From Paramixta manurensis (GTDB lineage: Bacteria; Pseudomonadota; Gammaproteobacteria; Enterobacterales; Enterobacteriaceae), in assembly GCF_013285385.1 (NCBI RefSeq), contig NZ_CP054212.1, forward strand, positions 2,852,001 to 2,916,000: a DNA stretch of 64,000 nt. The letters are read 5' to 3'. Below are positions 35,647 through 44,410 of the stretch, piece by piece; position 1 is the stretch's first letter, and every line of letters begins with the position of its first letter. A model generated the notes under the pieces. It did no database searches. It was not told where the DNA came from and was given only the letters and a program-made list of their open reading frames with translations. A program made the translations under genes and the position numbers.

Positions 35647-36957
35647 CTACAGCGTGTGATCGACCGCAGCGGCCGCCCTTTTCTCTTTTAATAAAGCGAT
35701 CAGCAGCGCACAGACTAGCGTCAGCGCGCCAAGTACCATCAGCCCGGCTTTATCGCTACTGAATAACTGTTCAGCCTCGACGCGAATCAGCGGCGCCAGA
35801 AAACTACAAAACGCGCCCATGGTGGTACAAAATCCAATACCAGCCGCTAATGCCGTACCGGACAGCGCCTGGGCCGGAAAAGTCCAGAAAATCGGCTGTA
35901 CCGCCAAAAACCCTACCGCACAGACGCATAACGCCGCGATCGCTATCACCGGCGCGGCCCATGCGGAAACCATCAACCCGATCGCCGCAGCCAGCATGCA
36001 GGCGACGGAAATAGCGATGCGACTGGCAGGATTTCGGTCGGCATAACGTGGGATGTAATAGACGCCAAAAGCGGAAAATGCCCACGGGATCGCCGCCACT
36101 AAGGAAGCCTTAAAGCCAATGGTTTCCCCCATCAACGAAGCAATTTGCGACGGCAGGAAGAAGAGTAACCCATACACGCTGATCTGAATCGTTCCGTAAA
36201 CCAGCGCCAAATGCCAAACCCGCATACTACGAAAAGCACGCCCGACAGTTTGGGTTTCCGTTTGCTGGCGTTCGCTAGCCAACTGCGCAATCAGCGCCCG
36301 TTTCTCTTCCGCAGACAGGAAGCGGGCTTTTTCTGGCGTGTCATCCAGATAAAAATACCCGAATAGACCAATCGCGACGGCCGGTAACCCTTCCAGCATA
36401 AACATCCAGAACCAGCCCGGTTGGCCCATAAAACCATGCATTTCCAGCAGCGCGCCGGAAATGGGGGAGCCAAGCGTCAGGGCAAATGGCACACCTAACA
36501 CGAAGATCCCCACCACAGAAGCTCGCGCCTTATTAGGAAAGTAGATCGACGCCAGCAACAAGATGCCGGGATAGAAACCCGCTTCACCCAACCCTAATAA
36601 AAAACGGAGGATGACAAATTGTGTTTCATTGGTCACCAACGCAATCGCGGCAGATAACAGCCCCCAAATCGCAGTAGTGATGCTTAACCATTTTTGCGCG
36701 CCAATCTTATTCATCAGCAGATTAGCGGGGATGCCAAAGATGGCATAGGCGGCAAAAAAGATCCCGGCGCCCAGCGCAAAGGCCGACTCGGAAAGGCCAA
36801 TATCCGCCGCCATCGCCTGTTTTGCGAAGCCAATGTTGACTCGGTCAATAAAAGCAACGAAATAAAGGATAAACATGAAAGGAATCAGCCGCCTCCATGT
36901 TTTATTTATGGCAGAATTTAGCACATCATCGGTATAAAAATTATTTTTTGCCATCAT
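35647..36957 (-). CDS. MFS transporter, anion:cation symporter (ACS) type
   Basis: 436-residue major facilitator with 12 predicted helices. The opening RRLIPFMFILYFVAFIDRVN and GFAKQAMAADIGLS are typical of the ACS family, which imports sugar acids and dicarboxylates such as tartrate and galactonate. A short basic cytoplasmic loop with TPEKARFLSAEEK lies in the middle. Its neighbours suggest it imports the substrate of the CoA-transferase pathway. Confidence 0.87.
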   Translation of the reverse strand: MMAKNNFYTDDVLNSAINKTWRRLIPFMFILYFVAFIDRVNIGFAKQAMAADIGLSESAFALGAGIFFAAYAIFGIPANLLMNKIGAQKWLSITTAIWGLLSAAIALVTNETQFVILRFLLGLGEAGFYPGILLLASIYFPNKARASVVGIFVLGVPFALTLGSPISGALLEMHGFMGQPGWFWMFMLEGLPAVAIGLFGYFYLDDTPEKARFLSAEEKRALIAQLASERQQTETQTVGRAFRSMRVWHLALVYGTIQISVYGLLFFLPSQIASLMGETIGFKASLVAAIPWAFSAFGVYYIPRYADRNPASRIAISVACMLAAAIGLMVSAWAAPVIAIAALCVCAVGFLAVQPIFWTFPAQALSGTALAAGIGFCTTMGAFCSFLAPLIRVEAEQLFSSDKAGLMVLGALTLVCALLIALLKEKRAAAAVDHTL

Positions 36958-37070
36958 TGAGACCTTCTGAATTTTAATTTATTAAGCACAACGGGCGAAT
37001 AAAAATAATTCGCGTCACCACAGACTGACGAACTAAATAGCCAATGACATTCCTTTCCGGCGAGAAAGTA

Positions 37071-37535
37071 TTAAACGCTATTCACGTTTTCCGGCTGGCG
37101 TTTTTCAACTAATAACAGATGTTGTGTCGCCATAACACACTCATTGCGTTGATTGACCACCTCTAACTGCTCGGTCACGACCCCGTAACCGGGCCGACGA
37201 GGATGATCTTTTTTCTCACTAATATGAACACAAACCCGCAGCGTATCGCCAATAAACACCGGCGCAGGAAAACGCAGTTTTTCATAGCCATAGGTCATAG
37301 CACGTGAGTTAATCTCCCCCGCCGTCATGCCAACGGCGATGGCAAAGGTGAGAGTACCGTGCGCAATTCGCTGCCCGAAAGGTTGTGTTTTGCACCATTC
37401 CGCATCCATATGATGAGGATAAAAATCCCCGGTTTGACCAGCATGAATAACAATATCGCTCTCGGTAATGGTACGGCCAATGGTGGTACGACTTTCATCC
37501 ACGATAAAATCTTCAAAATATTTCTCAATGAACAT
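37071..37535 (-). CDS. MaoC-family hot-dog hydratase
   Basis: 154-residue enoyl-CoA-hydratase-like protein. The catalytic pattern is present: TGDFYPHHMDAEW, with Asp and His spaced as in R-specific hydratases, then RIAHG. It would hydrate an unsaturated acyl-CoA produced by the CoA transferases encoded divergently. It is transcribed with the MFS gene or from its own promoter in the 320-base divergent region. Confidence 0.87.
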   Translation of the reverse strand: MFIEKYFEDFIVDESRTTIGRTITESDIVIHAGQTGDFYPHHMDAEWCKTQPFGQRIAHGTLTFAIAVGMTAGEINSRAMTYGYEKLRFPAPVFIGDTLRVCVHISEKKDHPRRPGYGVVTEQLEVVNQRNECVMATQHLLLVEKRQPENVNSV

Positions 37536-37855
37536 GGCAGGCTCCTGATGGCATTAAATTAAAACTAAAGATAATGCTGAAAATAGTCATCTCTGGCAGA
37601 GAGTAATTCTTACAGGTATTTCCTTATTAACCACATGGCTTATTAATTTATTCCAGTGAATAACACTTTTTTATGAACCTCTTTGGAAGCTAATCTCAGT
37701 TTTAGAGCGGGTCAAATAAAAGTTTTTCTCACCGACTATTTTTCAGCACCGATCACATTTTCACCAGCGCTCGGTATATCCGCCCAGCGGTTTGTGACTA
37801 AATGGTATCGTGGTAGTACCAATTTTATGTGATAAACATCTCAAAAGGGGTTTTT
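37536..37855. other. divergent regulatory region
   Basis: 320 bases between the MaoC gene and the CoA-transferase operon, AT-rich with no gene. It contains a FadR-type palindrome at 37811-37821 and an AAGGGG ribosome site just before 37856. Confidence 0.6.
37811..37821. promoter_or_regulatory. candidate operator for a FadR-type GntR regulator
   Basis: TGGTAGTACCA is a perfect 11-base palindrome matching the TNGTNNNACNA pattern of FadR-subfamily operators. It is 35 bases before the coding start at 37856, and a FadR-type regulator is encoded at 41298-42002. Binding by that regulator is inference. Confidence 0.55.
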
Positions 37856-38998
37856 ATGGTGCGGTTAAAGGGGATTACCTGGGGACACAGTCGAGGTTTT
37901 ACTTCGGTGGTGGCAACGGCGCAGCGTTTTGTAGAACGCCATCCTGAGGTGGATATTCAATGGGAAAAGCGCTCATTACAAACCTTTGCCGATGGCGATC
38001 TCGCCACGCTGGCTCAGCGTTACGATTTGCTGGTTATCGATCATCCCTGGGCTGGTTTCGCCGCTGAGAAAGCTATTTTGCTGCCGTTACAACAGCATTT
38101 ACCACCGGAATTTCTTGCCGACCAGGCCGCGCATTCAGTGGGTGGCTCACACGAAAGTTATCTGTTCAACGGCGTACAAACCGCGCTGGCGATAGATGCC
38201 GCTACACCGATTGCCGTTTATCGCCCCGATCACTTGGCAGAAGAGCGCTTTCGCCTGCCGGAGAGTTGGGACGATTTGGTCTTGCTCGCGAAACAGGGAC
38301 GAGTGATTTATGCCGGTATCCCGATCAATGCGCTAATGGATTTTCTGATGCTCTGCGCGACGCGCGGCGGCACGTGGTTCAATGGTGAGCAGATTGCCGA
38401 TCGTGAAACAGCGATTGAGGCGCTGGAGGCACAGCGCGAACTGGCAAGCCATTGTTCAGAATCGATTTTTAACGCTGACCCCATCGCCATCCACGAAAAA
38501 CTGTCTAGCGAAGATCGCTGGAGCTACTGCCCTTTCGCCTACGGCTACTCCAACTATTCTCGTCCCGGCTATGCCCGTTATTTGCTCAAAGCCACCGATG
38601 TCGTGAGCTATCACGGTAATCCGCTCAAAACAGTACTGGGCGGCACCGGCTTGGCGATTTCCGCCCGCTGCCCGCATCGCGATATTGCACTGGAATACGC
38701 GCGTTTTACCGCCTCGGCAGAGGTTCAGAAAAGGTTATTTTTTGAAAATGGCGGACAGCCCGGTCACCGTGCGGCATGGCTGGATGAAGAAGTAAACCGG
38801 CGCAGTCAGCACTTCTTCGCCGACACCCTCGCTACCCTTGACCGCTCGGCTAAGCGCCCGCGCTACAACGGTTTCCTCAACTTTCAAGATCATGCCGGCG
38901 ACCTGGTGCGTGACTATGTGATGCACGGCGGCAGCGCACAAACCACCTTTGAGAAAATGAATCAGTTGTACCAAAAATCATTAAACATCGCGGAGTAA
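37856..38998 (+). CDS. solute-binding-protein fold without signal peptide
   Basis: 380 residues resembling family 1 extracellular solute-binding proteins (WGHSRGFTSVVATAQRFVER, DLLVIDHPWAGFA, VLGGTGLAISARC). The start MVRLKGITWGH has no signal sequence and no lipobox. The ATG is supported by AAGGGG, and upstream codons do not supply a signal either. No ABC permease or ATPase is near. The stop is 3 bases before the first CoA-transferase gene. It is probably a cytoplasmic ligand-binding or CoA-transferase-accessory protein. The function is unknown. Confidence 0.75.
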   Translation: MVRLKGITWGHSRGFTSVVATAQRFVERHPEVDIQWEKRSLQTFADGDLATLAQRYDLLVIDHPWAGFAAEKAILLPLQQHLPPEFLADQAAHSVGGSHESYLFNGVQTALAIDAATPIAVYRPDHLAEERFRLPESWDDLVLLAKQGRVIYAGIPINALMDFLMLCATRGGTWFNGEQIADRETAIEALEAQRELASHCSESIFNADPIAIHEKLSSEDRWSYCPFAYGYSNYSRPGYARYLLKATDVVSYHGNPLKTVLGGTGLAISARCPHRDIALEYARFTASAEVQKRLFFENGGQPGHRAAWLDEEVNRRSQHFFADTLATLDRSAKRPRYNGFLNFQDHAGDLVRDYVMHGGSAQTTFEKMNQLYQKSLNIAE

Positions 38999-39001
38999 AC
39001 C

Positions 39002-40159
39002 ATGCAGCCATTGTCAGGTTTAATCGTGCTGGATTTCAGCCAGTTTCTGGCCGGGCCATCGGCGGCGCTGCGGCTAGCGGATATGGGTGCACGGGTGATT
39101 AAAATTGAGCGCCCCGGCAGCGGTGACGCCTGTCGACAGTTGAGCTTAAGAAATCAAATGGTTGGTGGCGACAGTCTGCTGTTTCATACCATTAATCGTG
39201 GCAAACAGAGTTTTACCGCAAATCTGAAGGATCCACACGATCTGGCCGAGGTGAAAAAACTTATCGCCCAGGCCGATGTGCTGATTGAAAACTTTCGTCC
39301 GGGGGTGATGGAAAAAATGGGTCTCGATTTCTCAACCGTCAGCGCGCTAAACCCACGGCTGGTTTACGCCTCGGTGACCGGTTATGGCACGCGTGGCCCG
39401 TGGGCGAAGAAGCCCGGTCAGGATCTATTAATTCAGGCGATGTCGGGGTTAGCCTGGCTTAACGGCAACGCCGATCAACCCCCTACTCCATTCGCCCTCT
39501 CGGTCGCCGATTCACTGGCGGGCGCGCATCTGGTTGAAGGCATTCTGGCGTGTCTGCTGCGCAGAGGTAAAACGCAGCGTGGCGGTCGGGTGGAAATCAG
39601 CCTCATGGAGTCATTGCTCAGCATGCAGTTTGAAGTGCTAACTACGTGGCTCAATGACGGGCATCAACCCCCACGCCGCTGCGCGAAGAATAATGCGCAC
39701 GCTTGGCTGAGCGCGCCTTACGGTATTTACCAAACACAAGATGGCTATCTTGCGTTGGCAATGGGCTCGATAAGCCAACTGGCAGACATTTTTGCCTCAG
39801 AGAGGTTAGCCGCCTGGCCCGACCCGAACAGTTGGTTTCATGACCGCGATGCCATTAAAGCCGTTATTGCTGACATTTTAATTAATCAGCCAACCTCTCA
39901 CTGGCTCAGGCTGCTGGAGCAACATGGTTACTGGTGTGCCGATGTCTATGACTGGCAGACGCTAACCGCCAGCGAAGGTTTTCAGGCGCTGGCAATGACA
40001 CAGTGCGTTCCGCTTGGCGCTGACCGCGAGATCACCTTGCTGAAAAGTCCGTTGCGCTTTAACGGGGTACGCCCCGCAATTACCCACTGCGCGCCCGGTT
40101 TGGGGGCAGACACCAGCCAGATAAGGGCAGACTTTCATCTGGAGGAGCACGATCAATGA
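39002..40159 (+). CDS. class III (CaiB/BaiF) CoA transferase, subunit or copy 1
   Basis: 385 residues. It begins with the family opening (LSGLIVLDFSQFLAGPSAA), with KIERPGSGD and LIENFRPGV, and the catalytic Asp in LSVADSLAGAHLVEG. It transfers CoA between acids through an enzyme-bound anhydride. It is paralogous to the next gene and overlaps it by 4 bases (ATGA). Tandem pairs may form a heteromer or act on two acids. Donor and acceptor are unknown. Confidence 0.9.
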   Translation: MQPLSGLIVLDFSQFLAGPSAALRLADMGARVIKIERPGSGDACRQLSLRNQMVGGDSLLFHTINRGKQSFTANLKDPHDLAEVKKLIAQADVLIENFRPGVMEKMGLDFSTVSALNPRLVYASVTGYGTRGPWAKKPGQDLLIQAMSGLAWLNGNADQPPTPFALSVADSLAGAHLVEGILACLLRRGKTQRGGRVEISLMESLLSMQFEVLTTWLNDGHQPPRRCAKNNAHAWLSAPYGIYQTQDGYLALAMGSISQLADIFASERLAAWPDPNSWFHDRDAIKAVIADILINQPTSHWLRLLEQHGYWCADVYDWQTLTASEGFQALAMTQCVPLGADREITLLKSPLRFNGVRPAITHCAPGLGADTSQIRADFHLEEHDQ

Positions 40160-41277
40160 AACCGCTTGAAGGAATAAAAGTCCTCGATTTTAGCCAGTTC
40201 CTGTCCGGGCCATCGGCGGCGCTGCGGCTGGCTGATTTGGGGGCTGAAGTGACCAAAATAGAGAACCCGGATGGCGGCGACATTTGCCGCCGGTTGTATA
40301 TTTCCGAGCTACAAATTGATGGCGACAGTTCGCTGTTTCATGCGATTAACCGCAATAAAAAAAGCCTGACTGTCGATCTCAAAGCCTCCTCTGCGTATCA
40401 CGTGTTACAGCCGTTGATCAAGGAGGCGGATGTCGCCATTTTTAATTTCCGGCCAGGAGTGGCGCAACGTTTGGGGCTGGATTACCCCGCGCTGAAGGCG
40501 ATTAATCCCGGGCTGGTTTACGGTGAAATTTCAGGCTATGGCGATAGCGGGCCGTGGGTATCGCGCCCTGGGCAAGATTTGCTGGTGCAGGCGCTGTCAG
40601 GTATCTGCTATCTAAATGGCAATGCCGACCAGCCGCCCTTACCTTTCGGGCTTTCGGTATCCGACCTGTTTGCCGGCGAATATTTGGTACAGGGTATTCT
40701 GGCCGGTCTGGTGCAGCGCCTCTCCTCGGCTGAAGGCTGTCGGGTACAGGTCAGCCTATTGGAAACCATCCTTGATTTGCAATTTGAGGTATTAACCACA
40801 TGGTTAAATGACGGGCAACAGCCGCCAACGCGCAGTGCAGTCAATAACGCTAACGCCTATCTCGCTGCGCCCTACGGCATCTACCCGACGGCTGACGGAT
40901 TTATTGCGCTGGCGATGGCGTCGATTCCCCGTCTCGGCATATTGCTGGATTGCCCGGCGTTAGCCGAGTTTACCGACCCACATAGCGCGTTCACCCGCCG
41001 CGACGAGATCAAAGCGTTGTTGCTGAACCATTTACGCCAGCAGCCTGGCGATGTCTGGCTGGCGCGGCTAGAGCAAGAGGATATTTGGTGCGCGAAAGTG
41101 ATGAACTGGGAACAACTGGTGGCTAGCGAAGGTTTCAAAGCGCTGAATATGGTGCAATCACTGACGCTTAACAGCGGGAAATCGCTGCTGACCACGCGCT
41201 GCCCAATCAAAATTGACGGCGAGGTTTTTACCAGCCCGCTCGGCGCGCCGCCACTCGGCGCCGATAATCCAATATAA
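40156..41277 (+). CDS. class III (CaiB/BaiF) CoA transferase, subunit or copy 2
   Basis: 373-residue paralogue of the preceding protein, clearly a tandem duplicate (VLDFSQFLSGPSAALRLADL against VLDFSQFLAGPSAALRLADM). The catalytic Asp is kept in LSVSDLFAGEYLVQG. It is the last gene of the three-gene operon and ends 20 bases from a convergent regulator gene. Confidence 0.9.
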   Translation: MKPLEGIKVLDFSQFLSGPSAALRLADLGAEVTKIENPDGGDICRRLYISELQIDGDSSLFHAINRNKKSLTVDLKASSAYHVLQPLIKEADVAIFNFRPGVAQRLGLDYPALKAINPGLVYGEISGYGDSGPWVSRPGQDLLVQALSGICYLNGNADQPPLPFGLSVSDLFAGEYLVQGILAGLVQRLSSAEGCRVQVSLLETILDLQFEVLTTWLNDGQQPPTRSAVNNANAYLAAPYGIYPTADGFIALAMASIPRLGILLDCPALAEFTDPHSAFTRRDEIKALLLNHLRQQPGDVWLARLEQEDIWCAKVMNWEQLVASEGFKALNMVQSLTLNSGKSLLTTRCPIKIDGEVFTSPLGAPPLGADNPI

Positions 41278-41297
41278 AGAGGGAAGCAGCTAAGCGA

Positions 41298-42002
41298 TCA
41301 GTTGACCAGCGACTCGTAGAACTGGCGCGATGAACGGTAAAATAGCCGCAAGTTTTTGCGTAACTGAACTTTATCGCGCTGTATAAATGCCTCATGAATT
41401 TTCATGCGTAATTTCAGGCTATGCTCAATAGCGCCTTCGGTGTTGAGTAGCTTGCGTGAAAAGTCTTTACGCAGCATCACAATAGTCTGCATCAGCTTAT
41501 CGTAGATCTGATTCCCGCAGATCCGGCCCATCAGCAAGTCATATTCGTCAAGGAGCCGATGATACGTTTCTGGTTTCTCTTCTTGCAACGGCACCGCTTT
41601 CATCTGTTCAGCCAGCGATTGTAAACGAATCACGTCATCGTCACTGGCGGTGCTGACTGCGGTCAAATAGACCTCTTCTTCAATCAGCTTACGGGCGGCA
41701 TACACTTCATCGAAATTGTGAATTTCCCGATGGAAAATCCAACTGATGGTCTCTTCAGGCAGTTGTGGCTTATTTTCACAAACGTAGCTGCCATCGCCGG
41801 GTTTGATTTCAATTAAGCCAATCAAGGATAACGCACGTAACGCTTCACGCACCCGGCTACGGGTAACATCAAACATTTCGCCCATCGCCCGCTCATTAGG
41901 TAACCGCTCGCCAGGTTTGAGTTTGCCGGAGACAATTTGTGAGGCGATTTGCTCCATAATCTGTTCAGTCAGGGTGGTCTTTTTTAATGCCAAAACATCC
42001 AC
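41298..42002 (-). CDS. FadR-subfamily GntR transcriptional regulator
   Basis: 234 residues. An N-terminal winged helix (IMEQIASQIVSGKLKPGERL, SRVREALRALSLIGLIEIK) and a C-terminal helical FCD domain (EEEVYLTAVSTA, MKIHEAFIQRD). FCD regulators sense organic acids. It probably controls the CoA-transferase operon through the palindrome at 37811 and perhaps the divergent MFS gene at 42278. Confidence 0.88.
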   Translation of the reverse strand: MDVLALKKTTLTEQIMEQIASQIVSGKLKPGERLPNERAMGEMFDVTRSRVREALRALSLIGLIEIKPGDGSYVCENKPQLPEETISWIFHREIHNFDEVYAARKLIEEEVYLTAVSTASDDDVIRLQSLAEQMKAVPLQEEKPETYHRLLDEYDLLMGRICGNQIYDKLMQTIVMLRKDFSRKLLNTEGAIEHSLKLRMKIHEAFIQRDKVQLRKNLRLFYRSSRQFYESLVN

Positions 42003-42277
42003 AACGCTTCTCCGCTCAGGTGCCTGGTTATGAATTTATGTCATCCCCCTCTGATACGCAACGCGCATGCACTGCCCGCAGTGACGGTTGCAGGTCGTTA
42101 ACATCATAACGGCGGTGTTTGGCGCTAAGGCATCATCACCATCAAAAGCTTTCGGCTAAGCGCGCTCACTCTCTGCAGCCCTGATTTGGCCGCTATTCGA
42201 TATTTTTTGTCTTTTTTTTCGCAGAAGACATCATCCGGCAGTGGCAGAATCAGCACACTAACGATAAGGAGCCGATA

Positions 42278-43471
42278 ATGACGCCAAACACTGCCATGCC
42301 CTGGATAATGCTGGTTCTCGGAGGCATCTGCCTGCGGGCCGGTATTTCGTCCATTGCGCCGATGTTGGATGCCATTCAAGCCCGCTTTCACGTTTCGGTG
42401 GGTTGGCTAGGGTTGCTGACCGCCATACCGGTTATTTGCATGGGTGCGCTCTCAACCATTGGTCACCGACTGGAAGGGCGGTTTGGCATCAAGAAAACCA
42501 TGGTCGTGTCCTTTCTTCTGCTTACCATTGGGTTACTGCTGCGGCTGGACATTAATCACTTTGGTCTTTTGCTGATTACCGCAGGTTGCGTCGGCGTGGC
42601 GGATGCCGTGATTCGTCCATTACTGTCTGGCTTTATTAAAGATAAATTTCCAGAACGTATTGCGCTGGCGATGAGTGTTTACTCCGCAAGTATGGGGCTG
42701 GGCTCTGCCTCCGCCGCCTGGCTGACGCCCTATGTTAGCGAGTTTGCCGACCATCACTGGGGAAGCGGGCTGGCGGTGTGGTCGCTCCCGGCATTAATCG
42801 CGCTGGTTATCTGGTTCATTGGCGATGTCAGACCCACGCAGGTTGCGCCTGCCGCCGCCACGCAGCCTTTCAGTGTGACCCGCGCTCACATTCTCTGTTT
42901 CACGCTATTTTTTGGTCTTCAGGCGGGTATCAACTACGTTACCCTCGCCTGGTTACCGCTGTTTTATATTCATATGGGAATGGCGGTAGGTAGCGCAGGG
43001 ATGTTGGTGGCTGTCTGCGTTATTGTCCAGATGATAACCAGCCTATTGTTAAGCACGGTGACACGTCTCACTGGCCTGACTCATCCCCACGCGGTGGTCG
43101 CGTTCTCGCTGCTCACGCTGGTTGGGATTGTGTTACTGTTTATTCCCGGCGCCCCCTTTTGGTTAGCCCCTGCTATTATTGGGCTGGCGACCGGCGGTTT
43201 GTTCCCACTGGCCTTAATTATTCCATTGGATTTCACCCATAACCGTCAACAAGCGACACGATTATCGGGAATGACTCAGTCCGGCGGCTATATTCTTGGT
43301 GGCTTGGCCCCCTGGCTGACCGGTTTGTTAAGCCAATGGCTGGGGATTAATCTCGGTTTCCGGGCGTTTTTGCTGTTTTGCGCGCTGGCGGTGATCGTCA
43401 TTAGTTTACTGGTGGCAAAGGCTTATCAAACGCGGGATGCAGAACGTAGCGCAACAAAAGATGGCGTGTAA
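42278..43471 (+). CDS. MFS transporter, CynX/NimT type
   Basis: 397 residues, 12 predicted helices. The start PWIMLVLGGICLRAGISSIA and the LGLLTAIPVICMGAL segment are typical of the cyanate/nitroimidazole transporter group. The substrate cannot be read from the sequence. An AAGGAG site lies upstream of the ATG. The AraC regulator gene follows after 16 bases, so the two are likely co-transcribed. Confidence 0.85.
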   Translation: MTPNTAMPWIMLVLGGICLRAGISSIAPMLDAIQARFHVSVGWLGLLTAIPVICMGALSTIGHRLEGRFGIKKTMVVSFLLLTIGLLLRLDINHFGLLLITAGCVGVADAVIRPLLSGFIKDKFPERIALAMSVYSASMGLGSASAAWLTPYVSEFADHHWGSGLAVWSLPALIALVIWFIGDVRPTQVAPAAATQPFSVTRAHILCFTLFFGLQAGINYVTLAWLPLFYIHMGMAVGSAGMLVAVCVIVQMITSLLLSTVTRLTGLTHPHAVVAFSLLTLVGIVLLFIPGAPFWLAPAIIGLATGGLFPLALIIPLDFTHNRQQATRLSGMTQSGGYILGGLAPWLTGLLSQWLGINLGFRAFLLFCALAVIVISLLVAKAYQTRDAERSATKDGV

Positions 43472-43487
43472 GGGTTAAAGGTGAGGT

Positions 43488-44309
43488 ATGGCGCACAAAA
43501 AAACGCGCACGCCGGTTGAACCGGAATCGGCGCTGATGGTGCCGAGCGATACGGAAAGTGATTTTTGGGTAACTGAAAAGCAGCATCCGGGCGGAACACA
43601 TATCATCCCACACCAGCACGCGCATTTTGCACAACTCATTTTTGTGATTAGCGGATGCGCAACCTTCTATTTTCGCGATCGGGTCATTATTGCTTCTCAG
43701 GATCAGGCGGTTTTTATTCCCTGTAATCAGGAACACAGTATTGATATTACCCGCCATACCGCATTGCGTACCCTCAGCATTTTTTCACCAGACGATTATC
43801 ATGACCACGGCGATCAACCTTACCGTTTTCAGGTCGGCGCCCTGCTTAAAGCACTCAGCGATGCAGTCTGTTTGATGACACGCGGCAAACCGAGTAATGA
43901 GAAAGAGCAACGGCTTTACCACGTCCTAATCGACCAGCTTAATCAGCCTCATCATCCAGAGATCGCTCTCCCTTTACCTGCCGATCCACGGGTTAAAAAA
44001 GCGATTTATCTCTTGGCAAACCCCGACTATTTATCTTGCCGAATGCGCCAGTTGTGCCAGCAAATTGGCGTGGGCGAAAGAACCCTGACGCGGCTTTTCA
44101 TTGTCTCTACCGGCATGACGTTTACCGAATATAAACGCAAAATTCAGATAGAGCAGGCCATTTCGTTACTTAAAGAGGGCCACTCTGTGGTGGATGTCGC
44201 GCTAAAAGTGGGTTACGAAACGCAATCCGGTTTTATTTATGCGTTTAAAAACCACACCGGCGTTTCACCGCTTAAATTCAAAAAGAGCGATCGCCATCAC
44301 GCCAACTGA
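43488..44309 (+). CDS. AraC-family regulator with cupin N-terminus
   Basis: 273 residues. An N-terminal cupin-like sensor (HIIPHQHAHFAQLIFVISGC) and a C-terminal double HTH (CRMRQLCQQIGVGERTLTRL, VVDVALKVGYETQSGFIYAF, then TGVSPLKF). It probably regulates the MFS gene with which it is paired. The ligand is unknown. Confidence 0.88.
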   Translation: MAHKKTRTPVEPESALMVPSDTESDFWVTEKQHPGGTHIIPHQHAHFAQLIFVISGCATFYFRDRVIIASQDQAVFIPCNQEHSIDITRHTALRTLSIFSPDDYHDHGDQPYRFQVGALLKALSDAVCLMTRGKPSNEKEQRLYHVLIDQLNQPHHPEIALPLPADPRVKKAIYLLANPDYLSCRMRQLCQQIGVGERTLTRLFIVSTGMTFTEYKRKIQIEQAISLLKEGHSVVDVALKVGYETQSGFIYAFKNHTGVSPLKFKKSDRHHAN

Positions 44310-44410
44310 CAAAAGGCCGCTAATCGACATTAAACGGCTGAAAATGCACAGAGCATGGTCGCCAGATGGCATAGCATGAAGCGCATCGAACGATAGCCAA
44401 GAGGTTAGAA

